Positions 16,841-24,808 of a DNA stretch of 49,441 nt are shown here, piece by piece. Under the pieces are notes generated by a model. That model was given only the letters and a program-made list of their open reading frames with translations. It had not been told where the DNA came from and did not search any database. Numbering within the stretch: the first letter of the stretch is position 1; every line of letters begins with the position of its first letter. The position numbers were made by a program, and so were the translations under genes. The DNA comes from Paracoccaceae bacterium (GTDB taxonomy: Bacteria > Pseudomonadota > Alphaproteobacteria > Rhodobacterales > Rhodobacteraceae), in NCBI GenBank assembly GCA_023383015.1, contig JAHDXW010000002.1, forward strand, positions 141,815-191,255, in the 5' to 3' direction.

Positions 16841-17728
16841 TCAGCTTTCCTGCATGTTCCGGCGCGGCGCCAGGCGCCCGGTGGGGCGGCCGGCGGCAGC
16901 CAGCCGCGCCTCCGACATCTCGGCGACGGGATAATCGACGAAGTTGCCGTCGACGACTGCTGTGGCGCGGCCGGCGGCGACCGCCGCGGCGAAGGCCTCG
17001 ACGATGCGGCGCGCCAGGTCAAGCTCCGCCTCCGACGACCGGAACCCCCCCAGCACGGCTTCGAGCTGTTTCGGATGGATGCAGAACTTGCCGCCGAAGC
17101 CGGCCGCCCGTCCGGCGGCGACGTCGGCGGCCAGCATGCCCGGATCGTCGAGCCGCGGGATCACCGAGTCGATCGGCTTCGCCAGCCCGGCGGCACGCGA
17201 TGCAACCGCGATCCGGCAGCGGGCGTGGACCGAGAGCGGCCCTGCCGGCTCCCAGCCCACCTCCATGTCGCGGGCCAGGTCGCCAAGGCCCAGCGATATC
17301 CGCACCACCCGTCCTGGCGCCGCATGCGCGATGGCTGTCGCGTTCTCCAGCCCCAGGGCGGTCTCCACGATGGGGATCAGCACGCTGTCGGCGCCGGCGG
17401 CGTCCAGCGCCGCGGCGGCCTCCGCCACATCCGCCGCGCCTCGGCACTTCGGCAGGACGATGGCGTCGGCGCCGGGGCCTGCCGCGAGGATGTCGGCGCG
17501 GCAGGCTCCGGTCTCGGCGGCGTTGACCCGCACCCACCGGCCGCCGCGCCCGCCCGCACCCAGCCCGGCGACCCAGGCCCGCGCCTCGGCCTTGCGGTCG
17601 TCGGCGACGGCATCCTCGAGGTCGATGATCACCGCCTCGGCAAGGGTCACCGCCTTGGCCAGCTTGCGCGGATCGAGGGCGGGAACGAACAGCGGCGCGA
17701 CGACAGCGGCGGGGGCGGGGCGGGTCAC
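16841..17728 (-). CDS. CitE-like CoA-ester lyase (HpcH/HpaI family)
   Basis: 295 residues of the CitE/malyl-CoA/citramalyl-CoA lyase family, which splits 3-hydroxyacyl-CoA esters into acetyl- or propionyl-CoA and a 2-oxo acid using Mg2+. FVPALDPRKLAKAV, VIIDLEDAV, WVRVNA (CoA-binding Arg), VLPKCRG, LIPIVETALGLENA (metal Glu), LGLGDLARDM (metal Asp) and FGGKFCIHPKQLEAV are all present. The GTG at 17728 lies 4 nt after the dctP stop, with AAGGA overlapping that gene's end. It sits in one operon with an HMG-CoA-lyase-like protein, a ligase and a CoA-transferase. The exact ester is unknown. Confidence 0.9.
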   Translation of the reverse strand: MTRPAPAAVVAPLFVPALDPRKLAKAVTLAEAVIIDLEDAVADDRKAEARAWVAGLGAGGRGGRWVRVNAAETGACRADILAAGPGADAIVLPKCRGAADVAEAAAALDAAGADSVLIPIVETALGLENATAIAHAAPGRVVRISLGLGDLARDMEVGWEPAGPLSVHARCRIAVASRAAGLAKPIDSVIPRLDDPGMLAADVAAGRAAGFGGKFCIHPKQLEAVLGGFRSSEAELDLARRIVEAFAAAVAAGRATAVVDGNFVDYPVAEMSEARLAAAGRPTGRLAPRRNMQES

Positions 17729-17732
17729 GCGG

Positions 17733-18710
17733 TCAGTCCTTCGGCCCGTAGTCGGCGCGGATTCGGTCAAGGACGCCCGGCCCCCACAGCTGCTCGGCCT
17801 CGGCGCGCCCGACATCCCTGACCAGCGCCGCGAACCGGGCGGAATCGGTCTCGTGAACCTTCATTCCCTTCTCCTGCAGCAGCCGCAGATACTCGGCCTC
17901 CGAGGCGCGGAGTTCGGCCATCTCCTGCTCGGCCGCCTCGCGCGCCGCCCGCCGGACCGCGTCCTGGTCGGCGGCCGTCAGCCGCCCCAGCGACGCGGCG
18001 TTGATGAACATGAACCGCGGCGCCTGGACATGGTTGGTCAGCGTCAGGTCGGACTGAACCTCGAAGATCGACGCGCCGACGATGAAGTTCAGCGGGTTCT
18101 CCTGCGCGTCGATCGCGCCGGTCTGCAGCGATACGTAAAGCTCGCCCACCGGCAGGGCGACGGCGTTGGCGCCGAGGTTCTGGAACGCCTCGACCATGGT
18201 CGGGAACTGCGGCACACGGATCTTCACGCCCCGCAGATCCTCGGGCGTCAGGACCGGCTTGTTCGCGGTGATCTGGCGCGGCCCGAAGTAGACGTACTCC
18301 AGCAGATGCACGCCCCAGTCGTCCAGCACGGCCTGCTTCCAGCCCTCGGCGATGTCGCTGCGCGTGAAGTCCATCAGCCGGTCGTTGTCGAACAGGAACG
18401 GGATGTAGAAGAGCTGGAACTTGTCGTAGCCCGACAGCCCGACCTGGACCATGTCCAGGGTTCCCTGCCGCACCTGCCTGACGATCTCGGCCTCGCTGCC
18501 AAGCGCGGTGCCCATCGTCACCTGCACGACCACCCGCCCCTCGGTGTAGGCCGCGACCTTGTCGGCGAAGCTCCGCAGGCCGGTCTCGTAGGCGGTGTTG
18601 GCCTGGACGTCGGCCACCCGCAAGGTGATCTGGGCGTCGGCGCCTCCTGCCCATCCGGCCGCCAGCATCACGCCGGCGACGGCTGCGTACAACCTTGTTC
18701 TCATCGTCAT
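17733..18710 (-). CDS. dctP: TRAP transporter solute-binding protein DctP
   Basis: 325 residues. A Sec leader of about 24 residues ends GADAQ, followed by the DctP fold: LRVADVQANTAYETGLRSFA, MGTALGSEAEIVRQVRQGTL, VYFGPRQITANKPVLTPEDL and the conserved Arg region GVKIRVPQFPTMVEAF that salt-bridges a carboxylate ligand, then AIDAQENPLNFI. It binds an organic acid in the periplasm for the DctQM permease. The ATG at 18710 is chosen because GGGAGG lies just upstream. It follows dctM by 16 nt and leads into the CoA-lyase genes, which ties the imported acid to that pathway. Confidence 0.93.
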   Translation of the reverse strand: MTMRTRLYAAVAGVMLAAGWAGGADAQITLRVADVQANTAYETGLRSFADKVAAYTEGRVVVQVTMGTALGSEAEIVRQVRQGTLDMVQVGLSGYDKFQLFYIPFLFDNDRLMDFTRSDIAEGWKQAVLDDWGVHLLEYVYFGPRQITANKPVLTPEDLRGVKIRVPQFPTMVEAFQNLGANAVALPVGELYVSLQTGAIDAQENPLNFIVGASIFEVQSDLTLTNHVQAPRFMFINAASLGRLTAADQDAVRRAAREAAEQEMAELRASEAEYLRLLQEKGMKVHETDSARFAALVRDVGRAEAEQLWGPGVLDRIRADYGPKD

Positions 18711-18726
18711 TCTGTCCTCCCGGTTG

Positions 18727-20109
18727 TCAACGATCGAAGAAGAGCGACGGCATCCAGAGCGACAGCTCGGGAACGATCGCGAGGATGTAGGCGGCGACCG
18801 CAAGAAGCCCGACATAGGGCCAGGACGCGCGCATCAGCGGCTTCAGCGGCAGGCCCGAGGCGCGGGAGACCGTGAACAGGTTCAGCCCCACCGGCGGCGA
18901 GATCAGTCCGATCATCAGCGCCACGGTCATCACGACCCCGAAATGGACTGGGTCGATGCCCATCTTGCCCAGCTGGGGAAACAGCATCGGTGTCAGGATC
19001 AGGATCAGCGGGATCGGCTCCAGCACGAGGCCTAGCACCAGCAGCGCCGTCACCGTCACGAACCACATCAGCAGCGGGGTCGGTGCAAGATAGGCCAGGA
19101 ACTCGCCGGCATAGGCGCCGAAGCCCTCGCGCGCGAGGATCCAGCCGATCGGTGCGCTCGCAGCAACCGTGATGAGAATCGCCCCGACGTTCAGCGACGA
19201 CGCCGTGACCGCCTTCCAGATCGAGCCCTGCCGCTGCCGGCGGAAGATCGTGACCAGCCCCAGGCCGGCCAGTGCGCAGCCGACCGCCGCGCTCTCGGTC
19301 ACCGTCGCCAGCCCCGTCAGCATCGAACCGACGACGACCACCGGCAGTGCCAGCGCGAACAGCAGTTGCGCCGACGACAGCCAGAACCCGCCCCGCGCCG
19401 GGAACACGTCGTCGACTGCCACACGCGGGAGCCTGCGGCTGGAAACCGCCACCCACAACAGAAGCAGCCCCCCCATCAGCAGCCCCGGCACCACGCCCGC
19501 GATGAACAGCTGCCCAATCGAGACCCCCGCCAGCCCGCCGATCAGCACGAAGGGGATCGACGGCGGGATGATCGGCCCGATGGTGGCCGCGGCCGCCGTC
19601 AGGGCCCCGGCGTCGGAGGGCTTGTAGCCGGTCTTGACCATCGGCCGCACCAGGATGGTGCTGGTCGCCGCCGCATCGGCGATGGCCGACCCCGACATCC
19701 CCGACATCACGATGTTGGCCAGCACGTTGACGTAGCCGAGCGGCCCGGGAACCCGCGACAGCCCGCGCAGCAGCGCCCGCATCAGCGCCTCGGTGATCCC
19801 CGATATGTGCATCAGGTTGCCCATCAGCACGAACAGCGGGACCGCGAACAGCAGCTCGGCGTTCATCCCGTCGGCCATCAGCTGCGGGACGATGGCCGAC
19901 AGGTTCATCCCCTCCTCGAGCCAGGTGATGGCGAGGTAGGCGAAGGTCGCCGCGATCATCGCCAGCGCAATGTCGAATCCCGCCACGATGAGGGCAACCA
20001 TGACCGCCAGCATCACCAGCGCGCCGGTCACGCGCTCCGCCCCCCGACCGGGCAGCCGGCGCCGCACCCCCTGCGGCAGCGACGCGCGCATGCCGGTCTC
20101 AGATGGCAC
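18727..20109 (-). CDS. dctM: TRAP transporter large permease DctM
   Basis: 460 residues with about twelve hydrophobic segments. Typical DctM stretches are AVPLFVLMGNLMHISGIT, GYVNVLANIVMSGMSGSA, AAAATIGPIIPPSIPFVLIG, ITVAASAPIGWILA and GLISPPVGLNLFTVS. It carries out ion-coupled uptake with DctQ and DctP. GTG at 20109 is chosen because GGAGG lies 7 nt before it, which adds about 26 residues before the usual first helix; a GTG at 20031 would give the common family length. The dctQ partner is not adjacent: an opposed lysR gene lies between them. Confidence 0.92.
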   Translation of the reverse strand: MPSETGMRASLPQGVRRRLPGRGAERVTGALVMLAVMVALIVAGFDIALAMIAATFAYLAITWLEEGMNLSAIVPQLMADGMNAELLFAVPLFVLMGNLMHISGITEALMRALLRGLSRVPGPLGYVNVLANIVMSGMSGSAIADAAATSTILVRPMVKTGYKPSDAGALTAAAATIGPIIPPSIPFVLIGGLAGVSIGQLFIAGVVPGLLMGGLLLLWVAVSSRRLPRVAVDDVFPARGGFWLSSAQLLFALALPVVVVGSMLTGLATVTESAAVGCALAGLGLVTIFRRQRQGSIWKAVTASSLNVGAILITVAASAPIGWILAREGFGAYAGEFLAYLAPTPLLMWFVTVTALLVLGLVLEPIPLILILTPMLFPQLGKMGIDPVHFGVVMTVALMIGLISPPVGLNLFTVSRASGLPLKPLMRASWPYVGLLAVAAYILAIVPELSLWMPSLFFDR

Positions 20110-20499
20110 ATGGGGTCCTCCACGGCGATGCCGGGCCTGCGGCCGTCCGGATGTCGTCAGCGTGACCTCGCGCCGATGCTACCGGCCGCACCCGGTCGCC
20201 ACAAATGAATAAGCCGCATACGAGAAATAAAATTTCCGCATCATTTTCCCGGACGACGCATGGCCCGCGCAGGCGGTTCCCCTTCGGGGCGGCCGGCGGC
20301 GACGCCCCGCCGGCTGCGCCGCCGCCCGGACCCGGCGGCACATGTGCCGCCTGCCACTTGGCGCTGGAAACCGCGGCGCCGATCGGTGATGATCCGCCCG
20401 TCAGCCTGCCCGCCGCGGCAACCCTGCCCGCCAGGCCCCTGCCCGACGGCACATCGACGATCCGCGCCAGCTCCATCCCCCCGCGGGACGGCACCGCCC
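20110..20499. promoter_or_regulatory. Divergent control region, dctM operon / lysR
   Basis: 390 bp without a credible gene. An AT-rich island (about 20196-20255) contains the perfect inverted repeat GAAAT-AAA-ATTTC (20224-20236), flanked by two copies of CCGCAT. The rest, nearer the lysR start, is GC-rich. A LysR-bound control region driving dctM-dctP-CoA-lyase transcription leftward and lysR rightward is the natural reading. Confidence 0.55.
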
Positions 20500-21438
20500 A
20501 TGACCCCGAAGCTGCTCAACTCCTTCCTCAAGCTTGCCGAGATCGGCAATGTCAGCCGGGCGGCGACGCAGCTTCACCTCACCCAGCCCGCGCTCAGCCG
20601 ACAGATCCGCCAACTCGAGGAGGAGATCGCCGCGCCGCTGTTCGAGCGTCACGGCCGCGGCGTCGTCCTGACTGAATCGGGCAAGGTGCTGCGCCAGCGC
20701 GCGGTCTGGCTGCTGCGCGAGATCGACGACATCCGCCGGGAACTGGCCCGCAGCGAGGTGGAACCCGAGGGCGAGATCGCCATCGGCCTGCCCTCGCCGC
20801 TGATCTCCATCGTCTCCTGCCCGCTGGTGGAATCGCTGCTCGACACCGCCCCGCGCCTGCACCTGCGCATCTTCGAGGGCAGCCCCGTCCAGATCCGCGA
20901 CCTTCTGAACGAGGGCACGCTCGACCTCGGCATCCTGTCGGCCGACGAGCACGGCGCCGGCCTGACGCGCGTCCCCTTCGTGACCGAGGGGCTGTTCGTC
21001 GCCGGCGCGCCGGGCTCGGGAATAGACCCGTCCCGGCACTTCCCCGTCGAGAGGCTGCTCGACATCCCGCTGGTGCAGGCCGGGCCGCAGAACGGGGTGA
21101 CGATGATCCTGAACCGCCATTTCTCGAAGTCGCAGCGCACCCTCGACCTCCGCGTCGAGGCCTCCACCACGCATCTGCTGATCGGCATCGCGGCCACCGG
21201 ACGCTGCTTCACCGTGCTGCCTTACTCCGCCCTCATGGACGGCCTCGCAGACCGCCAGATCGTCGCCGCGCCGCTGTCACGCCTGAACATGCACTGGGCG
21301 CTCGCGCGCCGGACCGACCACCGCCTCACGGTCGGCATGCGCACCGTCCTTCAGACCATCCACCGCCTGGTGCAGGACAGGATCGCGGGCGGCACATGGC
21401 TCACCGCCCGCTATGAGGCCGACGGCGCGAACCCCTAG
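20500..21438 (+). CDS. LysR-family transcriptional regulator of the TRAP/CoA-lyase locus
   Basis: 312 residues. The N-terminal helix-turn-helix starts at once: KLLNSFLKLAEIGNVSRAA then LTQPALSRQIRQLEEEI. The effector domain contains GEIAIGLPSPLISIV and LLNEGTLDLGILSADEHG. The ATG at 20500 is chosen over an upstream open frame with no family similarity. It is divergent from dctM and convergent with dctQ, splitting the TRAP genes. Its TAG and the dctQ TAG overlap on one palindromic CTAG. It probably responds to the imported acid or its CoA ester. Confidence 0.92.
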   Translation: MTPKLLNSFLKLAEIGNVSRAATQLHLTQPALSRQIRQLEEEIAAPLFERHGRGVVLTESGKVLRQRAVWLLREIDDIRRELARSEVEPEGEIAIGLPSPLISIVSCPLVESLLDTAPRLHLRIFEGSPVQIRDLLNEGTLDLGILSADEHGAGLTRVPFVTEGLFVAGAPGSGIDPSRHFPVERLLDIPLVQAGPQNGVTMILNRHFSKSQRTLDLRVEASTTHLLIGIAATGRCFTVLPYSALMDGLADRQIVAAPLSRLNMHWALARRTDHRLTVGMRTVLQTIHRLVQDRIAGGTWLTARYEADGANP

Positions 21439-21899
21439 CGCCGCAGCGCCGCAACCAGGCGAAGCAGGCTGATCGCCAGCAGCCCGGCCGCGAACAGCAC
21501 GATGGGCAGCGAACTCGTCGCCTCGGGCAGCTTCATGAGCGACATCGGATCGCGATCCCAGCCGATGAACGCGACGTAGCGGACCGCAAGCCACAGGACC
21601 GCGCCGCTGAGCAGCGTGCAGGCAAGCTGGTAGAGGGCGCTACCCGGCTTCCATATGCCCGGCACCACGATGTTCTCGTGCCGGGCATAGGCGGCGATCG
21701 CGGCAAGGCCGATCAGGTAGACGAAGACGACGCGGGTCAGTTCGGCAAGGCGCGGCTCGCCGTGGCCGGCGTAGCGCAGCACCGTCGAGGCCAGGAGCAT
21801 GGTGCCGAGCACGACGAGAAGGACGCCGGCAAGCGCCTCCACCGACCGGATCACCAGGTTCGCGCCCTCCTGCGCGGCGGCCGGTACCAGCTCGGCCAT
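21435..21899 (-). CDS. dctQ: TRAP transporter small permease DctQ, separated from dctM
   Basis: 154 residues with four hydrophobic segments (about 20-40, 55-75, 88-110, 128-150), the size and layout of DctQ. RYAGHGEPRLAELTRVVFVY is the usual Arg/Glu-containing cytoplasmic loop. GGGAGG lies upstream of the ATG. It runs in the same direction as dctM-dctP but is 1.3 kb away with lysR inserted on the other strand, so either a transcript crosses lysR in antisense or dctQ has its own promoter. It most likely pairs with the DctPM here. Confidence 0.85.
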   Translation of the reverse strand: MAELVPAAAQEGANLVIRSVEALAGVLLVVLGTMLLASTVLRYAGHGEPRLAELTRVVFVYLIGLAAIAAYARHENIVVPGIWKPGSALYQLACTLLSGAVLWLAVRYVAFIGWDRDPMSLMKLPEATSSLPIVLFAAGLLAISLLRLVAALRR

Positions 21900-22034
21900 G
21901 GCCCTTCGCTCCTCCCGGCAACACCACCGTCAGTGACACCGCAAACGTTGACGGCGCCGCGTCGCGATGTCAACGCGCCACCGTCCGGACGGCGGCGGCG
22001 TACCGGGCCGGCAACGTCCGGCACGGCGGTCGGC
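21900..22034. other. Spacer upstream of dctQ
   Basis: 135 bp between dctQ and the end of the deacetylase gene. A promoter for dctQ would have to be here, since the deacetylase gene upstream belongs to the peptide-transporter operon. I see no clear -35/-10 boxes. Confidence 0.35.
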
Positions 22035-22979
22035 CTAGCCGGTCAGGAGCGTCGAATCGGCGGCGACGAAGCCCGAACGCCCCGCGTCCGCGGCCTCGAC
22101 CAGTCCGCAGACGTCGGCGAAGGTGGCGCCGGCGGCCTGTACCCCGTGGGCCGCGCAGGCGGCCCCGATCTGCTCGAGCACGGTGACGAAGTTCCTGCAC
22201 ACCCGGTCGGCAGGATCGGAGAAGTCGTTGTCGTTGTGCGTGACCACCTGAACCACCGGCACCGCCGGATCGCGCGCGAGAACCTGGCCGACGATGTTGT
22301 GGGCGATGCGGGCATAATCGGCCTGCAACCAGTCCGGCCGCAGATCCCAGCAGAACTGGCGCTCTCCCCGCCACTCGACCGACGAGAGGTCGACGCTGAG
22401 GGGGATGTTCACGAAGCCGAGGTCGCCCGGCAGCTGGCGGAAGCAGCGGTGGCCGCGGTGGGGGTCGGGGACGCAGCCCGCCCAGACGGCGTTCAGGTCG
22501 GGAAAGACGCGCCCGGGAATCGACACCGATCCGCCGCGGAAACCCAGCGTGTCGAGCACGCCGAAGGTGAAGTCGTTGGCCGAGAAGGTGCCCGGCCGGA
22601 AATAGGACGGCCGGCGGCCCATGCCTGCCTGCCACATGGCCACCGCCTCTGAGACGATCGCGCACTGCTGGGTCGCGTCCAGCCCGCCGAAATGCGCGCG
22701 CCACCGGCCGTCGGAGAACTTCCAGGGATGCAGGTGCAGTCCCAGGCAGGCCCCCGCCCCGGCCTCGAGCCGCCGCAGCAGGTCGGCCTGCAGATGCGTC
22801 ACCTCGGGGTGGATCATCATCGTCACCGGGAACCCGTGTGCCGCCGCCCGCGCGACGTAGCCCTCGATCGCGCGCGTGCTCTCGGCGATGTGGCGCGGGC
22901 CGGACGCCCCTTCGGGCCGGGTGCCGGCTGGCAGCGGCGGCTCGACGTCCATCGTGATCAGGATGTGCAGCTTCTTCAT
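22035..22979 (-). CDS. Polysaccharide deacetylase (NodB-like) family protein
   Basis: 314 residues with no signal peptide. It has features of the NodB fold: an early Asp in LITMDVEPP, the metal His pair region as LGLHLHPW, and the Arg-Pro strand YFRPGTFSANDFTFG with GFRGGSVSIPG; a late VVTHNDNDF may serve as the His strand. NodB-like enzymes remove acyl groups from amino sugars, and cytosolic members act on small amides. The ATG at 22979 (KKLHIL) is chosen over a longer frame lacking homology; its ribosome site is weak. It lies 25 nt after dppC and likely ends this operon, suggesting deacylation or amide hydrolysis of an imported compound. Confidence 0.75.
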   Translation of the reverse strand: MKKLHILITMDVEPPLPAGTRPEGASGPRHIAESTRAIEGYVARAAAHGFPVTMMIHPEVTHLQADLLRRLEAGAGACLGLHLHPWKFSDGRWRAHFGGLDATQQCAIVSEAVAMWQAGMGRRPSYFRPGTFSANDFTFGVLDTLGFRGGSVSIPGRVFPDLNAVWAGCVPDPHRGHRCFRQLPGDLGFVNIPLSVDLSSVEWRGERQFCWDLRPDWLQADYARIAHNIVGQVLARDPAVPVVQVVTHNDNDFSDPADRVCRNFVTVLEQIGAACAAHGVQAAGATFADVCGLVEAADAGRSGFVAADSTLLTG

Positions 22980-23004
22980 TCGCGGTGTCCGGGTTGTTGT
23001 CAGG

Positions 23005-23829
23005 CTAGCGGGTATGCGGGTCCAGCAGGTCGCGCAGCGTGTCGCCAAGGAAGCTCGCGCCCATCACGAATGCGGTGATGGCCAGCCCGGGAAAGGTGAC
23101 GGTCCACCAGGCGGAATCGACATAGCTGCGCCCGTCGGCGACCATGCTGCCCCAGGTCGGCGTCGGCGCCTGCACCCCGAGGCCGAGGAAGCTGAGCGCC
23201 GATTCCAGCAGCACCGCCTCGCCCATCTGGAGCGTGGCGATCACCGCGAGCGGGCCGATCAGGTTCGGGGCGACATGGCGGAACATGATTGCCGCGCTGC
23301 TTGCGCCCATGGCGACACTGGCCTCGACGAACTGGGATTCGCGCAAGGTGACGACCAGCGAACGGGCATAGCGGGCATAGGGCACCCAGCCCCACAGCCC
23401 GATGACGATGACGACGCTGACCAGCCCGCCGCCGAAGAAGGCGATCCACGCGATCGCGAACAGGATCATCGGCATGGCCAGCTTGATGTCGGCGGTGCGC
23501 ATCAGGAAGGCGCCGACGAAGCCGCCGTAGTAGCCGGCGACGAGCCCGATCAGCATCCCCAGCACCGCCGACAGCGCGACCGCCGCAAGCCCCACCAGCA
23601 CCGAGATGCGGGCACCGTGGATGATGCGGCTCAGCACGTCGCGGCCGACATGGTCGGTCCCCAGGAAATGCCCCGCGAGGTCGAATTCCGGCGCGACGTG
23701 GCGGGCCCGCAGCGACTGGCGGAACGGATCGTGGGGAGAGATGACGTCGGCCAACCCGGCCGCCATGAGCACCGCGAGCACGATCGCGATCCCCACCAGT
23801 GCCTTGGGGTTGCGCAAAGACCGCGGCAT
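23005..23829 (-). CDS. Dipeptide/oligopeptide-type ABC permease DppC
   Basis: 274 residues. The N-terminal helix is followed by HFLGTDHVGRDVLSRIIHGA, a hallmark of DppC/OppC proteins. Five or more further helices follow, with an EAA-type loop EASVAMGASSAAIMFRHVAP. It forms the import channel with DppB, whose stop ends one nucleotide before this ATG. Confidence 0.94.
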   Translation of the reverse strand: MPRSLRNPKALVGIAIVLAVLMAAGLADVISPHDPFRQSLRARHVAPEFDLAGHFLGTDHVGRDVLSRIIHGARISVLVGLAAVALSAVLGMLIGLVAGYYGGFVGAFLMRTADIKLAMPMILFAIAWIAFFGGGLVSVVIVIGLWGWVPYARYARSLVVTLRESQFVEASVAMGASSAAIMFRHVAPNLIGPLAVIATLQMGEAVLLESALSFLGLGVQAPTPTWGSMVADGRSYVDSAWWTVTFPGLAITAFVMGASFLGDTLRDLLDPHTR

Positions 23830-23830
23830 C

Positions 23831-24748
23831 TCAGGCCCTCCTCACGCGCGGGTCGAGCACGAAGTAGAGCAGGTCGACCAGCAGGTTGATGACCAGGAAG
23901 ATCAGCGTGAACAGCGCAATCGAGGCCAGCACCACCGGATAGTCCCGGCTCTGCACGGCATAGATGCTGGCCCGCCCGAGACCGGGCCACGTGAACACCG
24001 TCTCGGTGATCACGGTGCCGGTCAGCATCGCCCCGGCCTGCAGGCCCCAGACGGTCAGGATCGGGATGCGGGCGTTGCCGAAGGCATGCACCAGCACCAC
24101 GCGCCGCTGCGGCAGCCCCTTGGCGCGGGCGGTGCGGATGTAGGGCTGGCCCAGAACCTCCACCATCGCCGTCCTTGTCATCCGCGCCATCAGCGCGTTC
24201 ATGTACCAGCCGAGCGCGACCGCCGGCATGACCAGCGCCGTCCAGTGCCCGCGCCCGCTCGCCGGCAGCCAGCCGAGCGTCACCGAGAACAGCAGGATCA
24301 TCAGGATGCCGAGCCAGAAGATCGGCATCGACTGCCCCAGCACCGACACCGTCGTGGCCACCCAGTCGATGATGCCGTTGCGGCGGACCGCGGCCATGAT
24401 CCCGAGCGGAAGCGAGATCAGGGTGGCCAGCAGCAGCGCCGCCCCGGCCAGTTCCAGCGTCGCCGGCAGCGCGTCGAGCACGACGTCGATGGCCGGCCGG
24501 CGCAGCCGCAGCGACGTCCCGAAGTCGCCCTGCACGGCGCCGAGCAGGAACTCGCCGTAGCGGGCAAGGAACGGCCGGTCGAAGCCCAGCGTCCGGCGCA
24601 TCGCCTCCACATCCGCATCGCTGGCCTCCATCGGCAGCAGCAGCCGCACCGGATCGCCGCTGGCGGTCAGGAAGAGGAAGACGATGAAGCTCACCACCAG
24701 GACGACGACAGGAACCTGCAGGAGCCGGAACAGGAGGATGCGGAGCAT
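23831..24748 (-). CDS. Dipeptide/oligopeptide-type ABC permease DppB
   Basis: 305 residues. The start MLRILLFRLLQVPVVVLVVS is a membrane segment characteristic of DppB/OppB, followed by a large periplasmic domain and RTARAKGLPQRRVVLVHAF, the EAA loop with the family Arg-Ala-Lys-Gly core. It has about six helices. It is separated from the binding-protein gene by a 60-bp spacer with a strong GC stem. Confidence 0.94.
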   Translation of the reverse strand: MLRILLFRLLQVPVVVLVVSFIVFLFLTASGDPVRLLLPMEASDADVEAMRRTLGFDRPFLARYGEFLLGAVQGDFGTSLRLRRPAIDVVLDALPATLELAGAALLLATLISLPLGIMAAVRRNGIIDWVATTVSVLGQSMPIFWLGILMILLFSVTLGWLPASGRGHWTALVMPAVALGWYMNALMARMTRTAMVEVLGQPYIRTARAKGLPQRRVVLVHAFGNARIPILTVWGLQAGAMLTGTVITETVFTWPGLGRASIYAVQSRDYPVVLASIALFTLIFLVINLLVDLLYFVLDPRVRRA

Positions 24749-24776
24749 GGCGGGCCGGGCCGGGGCGGGGGGTGCG

Positions 24777-24801
24777 GGCCGGGGGCGGCGCGCCCCCGGC
24801 C
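24777..24801 (-). terminator. GC hairpin between peptide-binding protein and dppB
   Basis: A perfect 11-bp inverted repeat (24777-24787 with 24791-24801) with a 3-nt loop, 8 nt after the binding-protein stop. There is no T-tract. As in the polyamine-type operon, it lies directly between binding protein and permease, suggesting partial termination or transcript protection. Confidence 0.55.
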
Positions 24802-24808
24802 GGGTTCG

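Noticed and set aside
18727-20031. The shorter dctM start (GTG at 20031) matching usual family length
   Set aside because: Kept only as an alternative: the GTG at 20109 has a GGAGG at ideal distance, while the spacing before 20031 is too short.
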